In this document: piece after piece, positions 1 to 6,800 of the stretch
Layout of the letters: each line of letters opens with the position of its first letter
Numbering within the stretch: the first letter of the stretch is position 1
Source of the DNA: Candidatus Parvarchaeota archaeon
Lineage (GTDB): Archaea > Nanobdellota > Nanobdellia > Parvarchaeales > Parvarchaeaceae
Reading direction: 5' to 3'
NCBI GenBank assembly: GCA_027366075.1
Contig: DAHXLI010000036.1
Coordinates: 1-15,313, forward strand
Length of the DNA stretch: 15,313 nt
Translations under genes and position numbers: made by a program
The notes under the pieces: generated by a model
What the model was told of the DNA's origin: nothing
The model's input: the letters and a program-made list of their open reading frames with translations, nothing else
Database searches by the model: none

Positions 1-134
1 AACCATTCCGTTTCATCGATGGCTACGTCAACTTTCGCAATAGAAATCCTAGACTACCTAATAAAGACCGCAAAGTCAAGAGGATTGATAAGCGACCGAA
101 AAGTTGACGTAGCCATCGATGAAACGGAATGGTT
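1..134. repeat. Perfect 35-bp inverted repeat at window edge (arms 1-35 and 100-134)
   Basis: Bases 1-35 are the exact reverse complement of bases 100-134, with a 64-base spacer. The right arm encodes the transposase segment around its first catalytic Asp (VAIDETEW), so it is the genuine copy. The left arm is the antisense of that coding DNA and is merely read through in frame. The arm begins exactly at base 1. This fits an inverted chimera at a contig end (as made by multiple displacement amplification) or a fold-back assembly error. A real fold-back rearrangement of the element is possible but less likely. Confidence 0.9.
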
Positions 135-864
135 TTACTATGGCGACAGGGATACGCCAAAGGTAGTTGGCAAGAAGCCAGAACGAGGCACTACGTGGTG
201 TTTCAAGTTCATAACGATAGACGTGATTAACAGCAGAAGCAGGTTTACCTTGTGCGCCTTGCCCGTATTGATGGATGATGAAAACGAAAGGACCGACCTT
301 GTCGTAGACCTAATTGAATTCGCAAAACAAAGACTTCATGTTAGACGTTTATTAGCCGACCGAGGGTTCCTTAGTTCTGGCGTAATCAACAGCATGAACA
401 GAATGGGCGTAGAAATTATCATCCCCACAAAAGAGAGTCTGAATATGATTAAGAATTCAAACCACGAAAAAGCCCCTTTCATAAAGACCGACCAGCTTAT
501 GGCAAACTGTAGGGTTAATCTGATAGTCATTGAGAGGGACGGTAAACGGCAGGGTTTTGTAACCAACATCCCACTTAAAACCAACGAAATAGCACTAGGA
601 CAAGCAATAGCCGAATTCTACAGAAATCGTTGGCAGATCGAGACGGGCTACAGGGTCAAAGAGTACACTTTTAGGGGCAAGACCTGCTCAAAGAACTATG
701 TAATACGATACTTCTTCTTTATGCTGTCTATAATTTTGTATGACTGTTGGGTCTTAGCGGATTTGCTTATAATTATGGCTTTGGGCATAAGAACCGTTAA
801 AACCATGGTAACGGCCAAGATATTTTCAGCTAAACTTTTGACGATTAAGGAACCCGCTGGCTAA
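19..864 (+). CDS. ISH3/IS4-like DDE transposase, 5'-truncated
   Basis: Cut-and-paste transposase fragment of a DDE (RNase H-fold) insertion sequence. Visible catalytic positions: D34 in VAIDETEW, D114 in LLADRGFLS and E208 in YRNRWQIETGYRVKEY. The last matches the Y-2-R-3-E part of the IS4-superfamily signature. The tail, with a hydrophobic stretch near residues 230-255 after a basic segment, is like ISH3-family archaeal transposases, which are usually around 380-400 aa, so roughly the first 100 residues are missing. The frame is open from base 1. The Met at 19 lies in the inverted-repeat arm and is not a credible native start; authentic sequence probably begins near base 36. I could not find terminal inverted repeats because the left end is absent. 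The family name is from motif recall; a related IS4-superfamily group is possible. Confidence 0.75.
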   Translation: MATSTFAIEILDYLIKTAKSRGLISDRKVDVAIDETEWFYYGDRDTPKVVGKKPERGTTWCFKFITIDVINSRSRFTLCALPVLMDDENERTDLVVDLIEFAKQRLHVRRLLADRGFLSSGVINSMNRMGVEIIIPTKESLNMIKNSNHEKAPFIKTDQLMANCRVNLIVIERDGKRQGFVTNIPLKTNEIALGQAIAEFYRNRWQIETGYRVKEYTFRGKTCSKNYVIRYFFFMLSIILYDCWVLADLLIIMALGIRTVKTMVTAKIFSAKLLTIKEPAG

Positions 865-1040
865 ACTATAATAGGTTCTAGTTGCTCAACAAAAATTATC
901 CTGTCTGCAAAATCAAACCTATCTTTTAGTTGCTTTGCCAAGCCTTTTGCCGTGGCCCAATTTTTAATTTCTAAAGTGACAGTAAATGTTCTTTCTTTAT
1001 CTTCGCCGTCGCCTTTATGGGTTATTTTAAATTTTCCCAT
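861..1040 (-). CDS. Small hypothetical protein, 59 aa
   Basis: Complete 59-aa reading frame from ATG at 1040 to TAG at 863-861, beginning MGKFKITHKGDGEDKER and ending FVEQLEPIIV. The pattern suggests strand, charged turn, strand (TFTVTLEIK), helix (ATAKGLAKQLKDRF) and strand (RIIFVE), a small alpha/beta fold. No signal peptide, Cys or membrane segment. It has a strong archaeal TATA box about 28 nt upstream, which would start a leaderless mRNA at or next to the ATG; this is the main support for it being a gene. Its stop overlaps the transposase stop by 4 nt, tail to tail. The last codons may therefore derive from the IS end, and the original C-terminus may have been cut. I do not recognise the family. 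Confidence 0.6.
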   Translation of the reverse strand: MGKFKITHKGDGEDKERTFTVTLEIKNWATAKGLAKQLKDRFDFADRIIFVEQLEPIIV

Positions 1041-1064
1041 GTTTTATCTTAAGAAGAGAAGCAA

Positions 1065-1081
1065 TATTTATACCTTAAAAA
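1065..1081 (-). promoter_or_regulatory. TATA promoter of the 59-aa gene
   Basis: Read on the minus strand the segment is TTTTTAAGGTATAAATA, a BRE/TATA-like element. Its TATAAATA core (1072-1065) is centred about 28 nt before the ATG at 1040, the spacing expected for leaderless transcription. The same TTAAGG-Y-ATAAATA wording appears before the 29-aa Cys peptide. Confidence 0.6.
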
Positions 1082-1151
1082 TCTAATTCGGGGTCTACTA
1101 AATTGAGTTGATTGCCGCTTTCGGAAGCACTGATTTTCATATAAAATTGCG

Positions 1152-1168
1152 CGGATATATTATATCCG
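1152..1168. promoter_or_regulatory. Perfect 17-bp palindrome, candidate operator
   Basis: CGGATATATTATATCCG has two perfect 8-bp arms around one central base. It lies between the divergent promoters of the 59-aa gene and the thioredoxin-korAB-citrate synthase operon, about 80 and 90 bp from their TATA boxes. The symmetry suits a dimeric winged-helix regulator. A second, imperfect hairpin (arms 1186-1193 and 1210-1216, one bulged C) follows. The regulator is unknown. Confidence 0.35.
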
Positions 1169-1250
1169 ACCATATCTGATCTCGCGGACCGGGATTTAGC
1201 CATATATAACCCGTCCAGCATAAGTTTAAAACTTTAACGCAATAAGCGGC

Positions 1251-1267
1251 ATTTTAAAATATAAATA
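1251..1267 (+). promoter_or_regulatory. TATA promoter of the trx-korA-korB-gltA operon
   Basis: ATTTTAAAATATAAATA resembles the other promoters in the window (T/A-rich BRE then TATAAATA at 1260-1267). Transcription would start near 1289-1293, leaving a leader of about 55 nt before the thioredoxin ATG at 1345. That leader contains a short open frame and a Shine-Dalgarno sequence. Confidence 0.55.
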
Positions 1268-1288
1268 ATATGGATACAAAACTATAAC

Positions 1289-1315
1289 ATGCCTAGCTTA
1301 TCCTTTCAGTGTTAA
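1289..1315 (+). CDS. Possible 8-codon leader peptide upstream of trx
   Basis: ATG at 1289 opens MPSLSFQC followed by TAA. The ATG is 29 nt from the first base of the TATAAATA, the same distance as the start of the 29-aa Cys peptide from its own CATAAATA, so it would sit at the 5' end of a leaderless transcript. It ends 29 nt before the thioredoxin start. It could be a regulatory uORF or chance; the spacing is the only evidence. Confidence 0.22.
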   Translation: MPSLSFQC

Positions 1316-1335
1316 AAACTAGAATAAACTTCGCC

Positions 1336-1340
1336 GGAGG
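1336..1340 (+). promoter_or_regulatory. Shine-Dalgarno site that fixes the thioredoxin start
   Basis: GGAGG ends 4 nt before ATG 1345. It supports that ATG over the upstream in-frame GTG at 1309, which would add a 12-residue tail not typical of thioredoxins. Confidence 0.75.
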
Positions 1341-1344
1341 AAAA

Positions 1345-1659
1345 ATGGATGTAACAGGTCAAAAGCAGTTTGAAACGGAAGTTCTCAAGTCAAATGTTCC
1401 GGTTCTTGTAGATTTCTGGGCGACGTGGTGCCCACCGTGTAAAATCTATTCTCCGGTGATAGAAGAGGTGGCGAAAGAGAACGAAAAAAGGCTAAAATTA
1501 GTCAAGATAGACGTAGACGATAACGAAGACCTCGCATCCCATTATGGCGTGTCCAGTATACCGACTACATTGATAATAGAAAAAGGAAAAGTCAAAGCCA
1601 GCTTCGTCGGAGCTATACCTAAGGACAAGCTTAGAGCTTGGCTGAAGGAAAACTTATAA
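1345..1659 (+). CDS. trxA: Thioredoxin
   Basis: Small cytosolic dithiol-disulfide oxidoreductase of 104 aa, the normal thioredoxin length. The active site is WATWCPPCK with C29 and C32; the buried Asp (D23 in LVDFW), the cis-Pro loop (SIPTT, P73) and the C-terminal helix are in place. The motif is WCPPC rather than the classic WCGPC, a change known to tune redox potential. The start at ATG 1345 is chosen for the GGAGG just upstream. It is the first gene of a tight operon, with 1 nt between its stop and korA. No thioredoxin reductase is in the window. Because the neighbouring oxidoreductase beta subunit holds an intein whose Cys1 lies in a CPGC motif, this thioredoxin is a plausible reductant for that site as well as for the Fe-S enzyme; this is inference. 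Confidence 0.93.
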   Translation: MDVTGQKQFETEVLKSNVPVLVDFWATWCPPCKIYSPVIEEVAKENEKRLKLVKIDVDDNEDLASHYGVSSIPTTLIIEKGKVKASFVGAIPKDKLRAWLKENL

Positions 1660-1660
1660 C

Positions 1661-3463
1661 ATGGTTGATTTTGGATGGATGACCGGCGGAAAACAGGGAA
1701 GCGGCATAGATTCCGCGTTGGGGCTGTTCTCAAGGATGCTTATGAAATACGGTTATTATACGTATGGGTACCGCGAATACTTTTCAAACATAAAAGGGAT
1801 GCACAGTTTTTTCACCGTAAGAATTTCTGATAAGAACGTACGATCACTCAGCTCACTTGTTGACTTAGCTATTTTCTTCGATAACGAATCCGTTTTTGGC
1901 GAGAAAAACCCTTCGGGAGAGACGGTTCATGAAGGGCACATACGCGACATAAAACCAGGCGGGATGGTGATAGTCGATTCTAAGACGGACGTTTCAAAGA
2001 TAACAAGAAAAGATATAAAAATATTTCAGATAGATTTCGATTCTATAATAAACGACAGCGCGAAAGAAGTAAATGCAAAAGCGAGCGAGTTAATGATATC
2101 GAAGAACGTAATATGCGTCGCCGCTTCCGCGCATCTTTGTGGATTGCCTACTCAACAGATCGAGGAGACTTTACGGGAACTATTCAGCAAGAAATCCGAA
2201 GACATAGTAAAGATGAACGTTATGGTCGCGGATAAAGCGATAAAATACGTAGACGATAAAAAAATATCGAAACCTACGACTTTGCAACCGTTGCCAAAAA
2301 AAGATCTGATCTATATGGAAGGATTCGCGGCAAGCGCATTGGGGAAGGCGATAGCCGGTTGCAAGATGCAAGTTTATTATCCGATAACGCCAGCGAGCGA
2401 CGAGAGCAATTTCATGGAAGCGCATCCAGAACTTGGGATACGCGTCATACAACCCGAAAGCGAATTAGCCGTAGTCGCTATGACAACGGGCGCGGCTTTG
2501 ACTGGTGTCAGATCTTCTCTTTCTACCTCTGGACCAGGATTGTCATTAATGGCAGAAACCACGACTTGGGCAGGGATGACCGAAACGCCTCTGGTATTGG
2601 TAGACCACCAGCGTGGCGCCCCAGCCACCGGACAGCCGACAAGAACAGAACAAGCAGATCTACTTTTTGCTACACATATCGGGCACGGCGATTATGGAAA
2701 GATAGTGGTCGCGCCAGGAAGCGTCGAAGAATCTATAAGCGTTACCGCACTGGCTTTTAACTACGCTGAAAAATATCAGCTGCCGGTGATCGTCTTAGGG
2801 GAGAAAAATCTTTCTCAGGCATCGGTCAGTATGAACAAAGCCGTCGTAAACAAAATAAAAGACGATTATAGGTTAGACCGAGGAAAACTCGTCGGAGAGG
2901 GCGGTGTTGGATATAAAAGATATGCGTTCACGCCAGACAACGTCTCGCCCCGTGCAGTACTTGGCGACCCCACTACGATAATGTGGGCTACTGGAGACGA
3001 GCACGATGAGAGAGGGCACATCTCAGAAGAGACCGCAAACAGAAACAAGATGATGGAAAAAAGGACGCAGAAAAACGGCCTTATCCTCTCACAGATTCCT
3101 AAAGAGGAAAAATTCAATCTATTCGGGGACCCGGCAAAGGCCGACTTATTGGTGGTCGGTTGGGGGGGGCCATCCGCGGCAGTAATAGAAGCACTCGGGG
3201 ACGGCATGGCATTTTTACAGCTAAAATTGATAGAACCCTTGCCAGATGAAGTGAAGGAACTGCTTTCAAAAGCAAAGAAAGTCGTATGCGTAGAACAGAA
3301 CATAGGCGGACAACTGAGAGAACATATAGCTTCTAAAACCGGGATAGTAATACAAAATCAAGTATTAAAATACAACGGCAGGCCGATGAGATATGATGAA
3401 GTCAGAGATGGTCTCACTAGAATAATGAAAGGCGAGAAGAGGGCGGTTCTAAATGCTTACTAA
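1661..3463 (+). CDS. korA: 2-oxoacid:ferredoxin oxidoreductase, alpha subunit (gamma-alpha fusion)
   Basis: 600-aa subunit of the heterodimeric archaeal 2-oxoacid:ferredoxin oxidoreductase, which converts 2-oxoacids plus CoA to acyl-CoA, CO2 and reduced ferredoxin. Residues about 1-190 are the gamma (CoA-side) domain, opening WMTGGKQGSGID. Residues about 215-400 are the pyrimidine-binding domain, with YPITP at 240-244, the acidic PESELA segment (E268) and GQPTRTEQADL near 324-333. The C-terminal domain has VVGWGGPSAAV and the ending NIGGQLREHI. This gamma-alpha fusion with the YPITP motif is typical of the broad-specificity Sulfolobus-type enzyme, so pyruvate and 2-oxoglutarate are both possible substrates. 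The start follows the trx stop by 1 nt, and the end overlaps korB by 11 nt, implying translational coupling. A run of eight G (3162-3169) lies inside the frame, which is intact. Confidence 0.93.
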   Translation: MVDFGWMTGGKQGSGIDSALGLFSRMLMKYGYYTYGYREYFSNIKGMHSFFTVRISDKNVRSLSSLVDLAIFFDNESVFGEKNPSGETVHEGHIRDIKPGGMVIVDSKTDVSKITRKDIKIFQIDFDSIINDSAKEVNAKASELMISKNVICVAASAHLCGLPTQQIEETLRELFSKKSEDIVKMNVMVADKAIKYVDDKKISKPTTLQPLPKKDLIYMEGFAASALGKAIAGCKMQVYYPITPASDESNFMEAHPELGIRVIQPESELAVVAMTTGAALTGVRSSLSTSGPGLSLMAETTTWAGMTETPLVLVDHQRGAPATGQPTRTEQADLLFATHIGHGDYGKIVVAPGSVEESISVTALAFNYAEKYQLPVIVLGEKNLSQASVSMNKAVVNKIKDDYRLDRGKLVGEGGVGYKRYAFTPDNVSPRAVLGDPTTIMWATGDEHDERGHISEETANRNKMMEKRTQKNGLILSQIPKEEKFNLFGDPAKADLLVVGWGGPSAAVIEALGDGMAFLQLKLIEPLPDEVKELLSKAKKVVCVEQNIGGQLREHIASKTGIVIQNQVLKYNGRPMRYDEVRDGLTRIMKGEKRAVLNAY

Positions 3464-5543
3464 TGCGAATGACAAGAATACCAATCCAACGGCGGTTCCA
3501 CCCATCACTTCGGCCGGTCTTACTTCTGACGAAATAAACGATTGGTGCCCAGGGTGTCTCTTACCCGACAATACGATAATAGGAAATCCCTCAGCAAAGA
3601 CTATACAGGCATTCCAAATCGGAGATAAGGTCCTAGGTAATGACGGTTACTTCCATAGAATAAATAAAGTGATAACACATATACATAAGGGAAAAATATA
3701 TCGTTTAAAGGTGGCTCATTTTGGAGAGACCACATTAACAAACGAGCATCCCGTCTTGATAGTTAAAAAAGAAAACGCACTTAACGAGGACCTAAAAACT
3801 GAATGGATAAATGCGGAAGACTTAAGAGTAGATGATTATGTGGCCTACCCTGTAATGAAAATGACTATACCTATAAAATCAGTGCAGTTAGACTACGAAA
3901 AAAGGAAGAAAGATACACGAAGCAAAAAACTACCAAAAAACCTTCTATTGACTAGGAACTTCATCAGATTTGTCGGCTACTTTATAGCAGAGGGCTCTAC
4001 TCATAAACGATTCAAAAAAGGCTGCACCAGCAAAAAACAAGCAATTGTCCTTACCTTCGGGAGCCATGAAAACAATTTAGTCAAAGACGCGACTGCGATT
4101 GCCAGAAAGTCTTTCGGTCTAAGACCCATAGTAAGAAATAGAGGCTATAAAAATTCTATTGATTTGGAGATAAATTCTTCTTATTTAGCCGAATTCTTCT
4201 CCGCGTGGTGTGGTGATTCGGCCATAAACAAACGAGTCCCACACGAACTTATGCTTTTGCCATCATTAAAGCAAAGAGAGTTGATAAAAGGGCTGTGGCG
4301 AGGCGACGGTTTTGTGAATACAAAGTCACTAAGAGCTGGGTATAAGACCATTTCACCGATTTTAAAAGAACAAATAAAAATTCTACTGCTAAGACAAAAC
4401 ATCATACCCTACATTTATGAAAACAAAGCGTACGGAATACACAAAAAGTCCTATGGCATCCAAATAAAAGGCAAAAATTATAATAATCTAGTTAAAATAC
4501 TTAAAGTTAAATCAAAGGCTGCTCAAAGGACTAATAACTTATTTTCCTTTAAGGATGACGATTATGTCTATCTAAAAATAAGAAGTTTAAACACCTTTGA
4601 TTACGCGGGCCCCGTCTATAATTTCGAGGTTGAAGATGTAAATTCATATGTTAGCAATTCTGCAACTTTGCACAACTGTGGCGACAGCGGAATAGTTTTA
4701 GCTGTCAAAAATGCTATAACAGCGGCAGGGTTAGACCCACATAAAACTGTTATAGTTTCTGGTATAGGGTGTTCCTCTAAACTTCCACACTTGGTAAACG
4801 TAAACGGCGTACACACATTACATGGAAGAGCTATACCATTCGCAGAAGGAATAAAGCTTGCAAACCCGGATTTAAACGTTATTGTTCACAGCGGCGACGG
4901 AGACACATACGGCATAGGAGCGGGCCACTTCATAAGCGCGGGCAGAAGAAACGTGGACATAAAATTATTTGTACATAACAATGGGGTCTATGCATTGACT
5001 AAGGGACAGGCAAGTCCGACTTTGCCTGAAGGAAGAAAAGTAAAAGGGATCCCCGAACCGAACATAAATGGCGCTTTGAGTCCTCTGGCTATCGCTGTCC
5101 TTGCAGGTTATACGTTTGTCGGAAGAACGCAGAGCTACAACTTAAAGGAGCAGACCGACTTGATGGTGAAAGCGATAAAACACAAAGGTCTCGCACTCCT
5201 TGACATACAGCAGGGTTGCCCCACTTACAACCCAGAGTTTACGAACGCATCCTGGTTTTCTCAACATTTGCATCCGCTGCCAAGCGATTACAATGGTATA
5301 GTAAGCAATCCCGCGGATATGGATGAAGTAAACAAAAAGAAACTACAAGCGATTAATATACTTCTTAATGAGACTACAGAAAGCCTTAATACCGGGGTCT
5401 TTTTCCAGTGGGAAAACTCAGATACTTTCGAGGATAGACTAATAAAAAGAGGGATAAAGCCGCCACTTACCCAGGCAATCTGCGACAAAGACAATAAATC
5501 AACGGCAAACTTAAGCGAAGTTTTTGAAGACCTTTCAGTGTAG
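3453..5543 (+). CDS. korB: 2-oxoacid:ferredoxin oxidoreductase beta subunit, intein-containing precursor
   Basis: 696-aa precursor that should splice to a 322-aa beta subunit, close to the family's usual length of about 300. The exteins are residues 1-34 and 409-696; joining them restores WCPG|CGDSGIV, the conserved N-terminal [4Fe-4S] motif. The other expected cluster cysteines are C440 (GIGCSSKLPH) and C589 (QGCPTYN). Thiamine diphosphate/Mg binding is shown by GDGD at 481-484 and the NNGVY Asn pair at 509-510. Residues 35-408 are the intein, described separately. Unspliced, the protein would lack a cluster site, so activity depends on splicing. The ATG at 3453 lies inside the korA end (11-nt overlap); no later in-frame Met precedes WCPGC. 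It pairs with korA, and citrate synthase starts 25 nt after its stop. Confidence 0.93.
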   Translation: MLTNANDKNTNPTAVPPITSAGLTSDEINDWCPGCLLPDNTIIGNPSAKTIQAFQIGDKVLGNDGYFHRINKVITHIHKGKIYRLKVAHFGETTLTNEHPVLIVKKENALNEDLKTEWINAEDLRVDDYVAYPVMKMTIPIKSVQLDYEKRKKDTRSKKLPKNLLLTRNFIRFVGYFIAEGSTHKRFKKGCTSKKQAIVLTFGSHENNLVKDATAIARKSFGLRPIVRNRGYKNSIDLEINSSYLAEFFSAWCGDSAINKRVPHELMLLPSLKQRELIKGLWRGDGFVNTKSLRAGYKTISPILKEQIKILLLRQNIIPYIYENKAYGIHKKSYGIQIKGKNYNNLVKILKVKSKAAQRTNNLFSFKDDDYVYLKIRSLNTFDYAGPVYNFEVEDVNSYVSNSATLHNCGDSGIVLAVKNAITAAGLDPHKTVIVSGIGCSSKLPHLVNVNGVHTLHGRAIPFAEGIKLANPDLNVIVHSGDGDTYGIGAGHFISAGRRNVDIKLFVHNNGVYALTKGQASPTLPEGRKVKGIPEPNINGALSPLAIAVLAGYTFVGRTQSYNLKEQTDLMVKAIKHKGLALLDIQQGCPTYNPEFTNASWFSQHLHPLPSDYNGIVSNPADMDEVNKKKLQAINILLNETTESLNTGVFFQWENSDTFEDRLIKRGIKPPLTQAICDKDNKSTANLSEVFEDLSV
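3555..4676 (+). mobile_element. Intein with LAGLIDADG homing endonuclease in KorB
   Basis: 374-aa class 1 intein, precursor residues 35-408. Block A starts at C35 (CLLPDNTIIG). Block B has TNEH (T96 to H99). The two DOD endonuclease motifs are FVGYFIAEG (173-181) and LIKGLWRGDG (277-286), with acidic catalytic residues E180 and D285, so the endonuclease may be active. Block F is VYNFEVEDVNSYV. Block G ends ATLHN with H407 and N408, followed by C409 as the +1 nucleophile. All residues for splicing are present. The N-extein Cys at -3 (C32) and intein Cys1 form CPGC, a CxxC pair able to form a disulfide that would block splicing. As I recall, such a -3/+1 redox trap was described for the Pyrococcus abyssi MoaA intein. 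I do not recall an intein in this gene among well-known archaeal hosts. Confidence 0.93.
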
Positions 5544-5559
5544 AGCAAGCAAATATAAT

Positions 5560-5565
5560 GGAGGT
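5560..5565 (+). promoter_or_regulatory. Shine-Dalgarno site that fixes the citrate synthase start
   Basis: GGAGGT lies 3 nt before ATG 5569. It favours that start over an in-frame codon at 5524, which would overlap the end of korB and add 15 residues not expected in the family. Confidence 0.75.
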
Positions 5566-5568
5566 AAT

Positions 5569-6723
5569 ATGGACAACAATGAAGTAAAGATAAGTGTCGG
5601 ATTAGAAGGCATTTACATCGCGGAGACGAACGTTTGTAAAATAGACGGAATGGCAGGCAAGCTCTGGTACAGAGGTTACCCGATAGAAGCCTTAGCCGCG
5701 AATTCAAATTTTGAAGAGGTAACCTATCTGCTTCTTTACGGCTCACTTCCAAAGAAAGCGGAACTTGATTCTTTCGCCGCCCAGCTCAAAAAAGAGAGAG
5801 GCATTTCTGAGAACATAAAAACGATAATAAAAGACCTCGTACAAAAATCCCACCCCATGGACGTACTTAGGACCGCGGTATCTGCCCTATCGTCAGAGGA
5901 TCCTGAATTGACCGATAATTCTCCCGAAGCCAATCTTAGAAAGGCGATTCGGCTTACGGCAAAGATGACTACTATCGTAGCCACAATAGGCAGGATGCGT
6001 GCTGGGAAGGATTACATTAAGCCGGATGATAGCTTGGGACATGCCGAAAACTTCATGTACATGCTCAGCGGTTCAAAACCAAATGGACAGGTGGCGAAGT
6101 TCATAGACTTGATGCTAGTGCTGCACGCTGAACACGGAACAAACGCGTCCACGTTTTCTACGATGGTAACCGGCTCTACACTTGCAGATTTATACGCTGC
6201 GATCACGTCGGGAATCTGCGCTTTGAAGGGACCCCTCCACGGTGGAGCGGATGAAGCGGCGCTTAAGATGATGCGGGCAATCGGGAGTCCAGAGAATACG
6301 GAGAAGTACATAGAGGATGCTATTGCCGGAAAGCAAAGGATAATGGGCTTCGGCCACAGAGTATACAAAACTTACGACCCACGAGCAAAAATACTACGTT
6401 CATGGTTCACCGACATCGGATCTAAATCGTCTGGAGAAGTGAAGACTCTTACTGAAATCGCGCTTAGGGCCGAGAAAATGATGATAGAGAGACTCGGCGC
6501 TTCCCACGGGATATGGCCGAATATAGATTTTTTCTCGGGGCCACTTTACATCTGGGCTGGCGTGCCGGTAGAACTCTTTACCCCGATTTTTGCCGCCGCT
6601 AGAGTGACTGGCTGGTCCGCTCACATGCTGGAATATTGGCCTAACAATAAACTGTTTAGGCCTTTGGATCACTATACCGGCCAATTAGATTTAAAGTATT
6701 TAGACATAAATGACAGAAAATAA
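5569..6723 (+). CDS. gltA: Citrate synthase
   Basis: 384-aa type I citrate synthase, the short form found in archaea and Gram-positives. It condenses acetyl-CoA with oxaloacetate to citrate and CoA in the cytosol. The catalytic triad is visible: H224 in GPLHGGADE, H263 in MGFGHRVYKTYDPRA and D320 in WPNIDFFSG. The N-terminal GYPIEALA and the H-E-H segment LHAEHGTNAS (185-194) are also typical. The start at ATG 5569 is set by the adjacent GGAGGT. It is the last gene of the trx-korA-korB operon, 25 nt after korB, so its acetyl-CoA is probably supplied by the upstream oxidoreductase, or the two enzymes both serve a partial TCA cycle. A 2-methylcitrate synthase activity cannot be excluded from sequence, but no propionate genes are nearby. 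Confidence 0.95.
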   Translation: MDNNEVKISVGLEGIYIAETNVCKIDGMAGKLWYRGYPIEALAANSNFEEVTYLLLYGSLPKKAELDSFAAQLKKERGISENIKTIIKDLVQKSHPMDVLRTAVSALSSEDPELTDNSPEANLRKAIRLTAKMTTIVATIGRMRAGKDYIKPDDSLGHAENFMYMLSGSKPNGQVAKFIDLMLVLHAEHGTNASTFSTMVTGSTLADLYAAITSGICALKGPLHGGADEAALKMMRAIGSPENTEKYIEDAIAGKQRIMGFGHRVYKTYDPRAKILRSWFTDIGSKSSGEVKTLTEIALRAEKMMIERLGASHGIWPNIDFFSGPLYIWAGVPVELFTPIFAAARVTGWSAHMLEYWPNNKLFRPLDHYTGQLDLKYLDINDRK

Positions 6724-6763
6724 AAATAGACCGTTTACGTTTTACCACGCGAGGCCGATTGCG

Positions 6764-6779
6764 TTTTAAGGCATAAATA
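6764..6779 (+). promoter_or_regulatory. TATA promoter of the 29-aa Cys-rich peptide
   Basis: TTTTAAGGCATAAATA. The core CATAAATA (6772-6779) is centred about 25 nt before ATG 6801, the leaderless spacing. The TTAAGG-Y-ATAAATA form matches the promoter of the 59-aa gene at 1065-1081. It shows that the tiny downstream ORF probably has its own transcript. Confidence 0.55.
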
Positions 6780-6800
6780 CCCAAAAATTAATATAATAAT

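Noticed and set aside
1041..1288. tRNA or C/D-box RNA in the gap before thioredoxin
   Set aside because: I found no T-loop GGTTCRA consensus, no cloverleaf pairing and no C-box/D-box pair; the structure seen is better read as operator-like palindromes.
1309..1344. GTG start at 1309 for thioredoxin
   Set aside because: It adds an atypical 12-residue N-terminal tail, and a GGAGG sits 4 nt before the ATG at 1345.
2359..2760. 133-aa plus-strand ORF inside korA
   Set aside because: It lies wholly within the conserved pyrimidine-binding domain of korA in another frame, with no motif of its own.
3453..5543. Reading korB as a disrupted gene or as a fusion with an unrelated enzyme
   Set aside because: The insert starts with Cys, ends HN followed by Cys, has TxxH and two LAGLIDADG motifs, and its removal restores WCPGCGDSGIV exactly, so it is an intein.
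5524..5568. Upstream start for citrate synthase
   Set aside because: It overlaps the korB end, and a GGAGGT sits 3 nt before ATG 5569, which gives the normal N-terminus.
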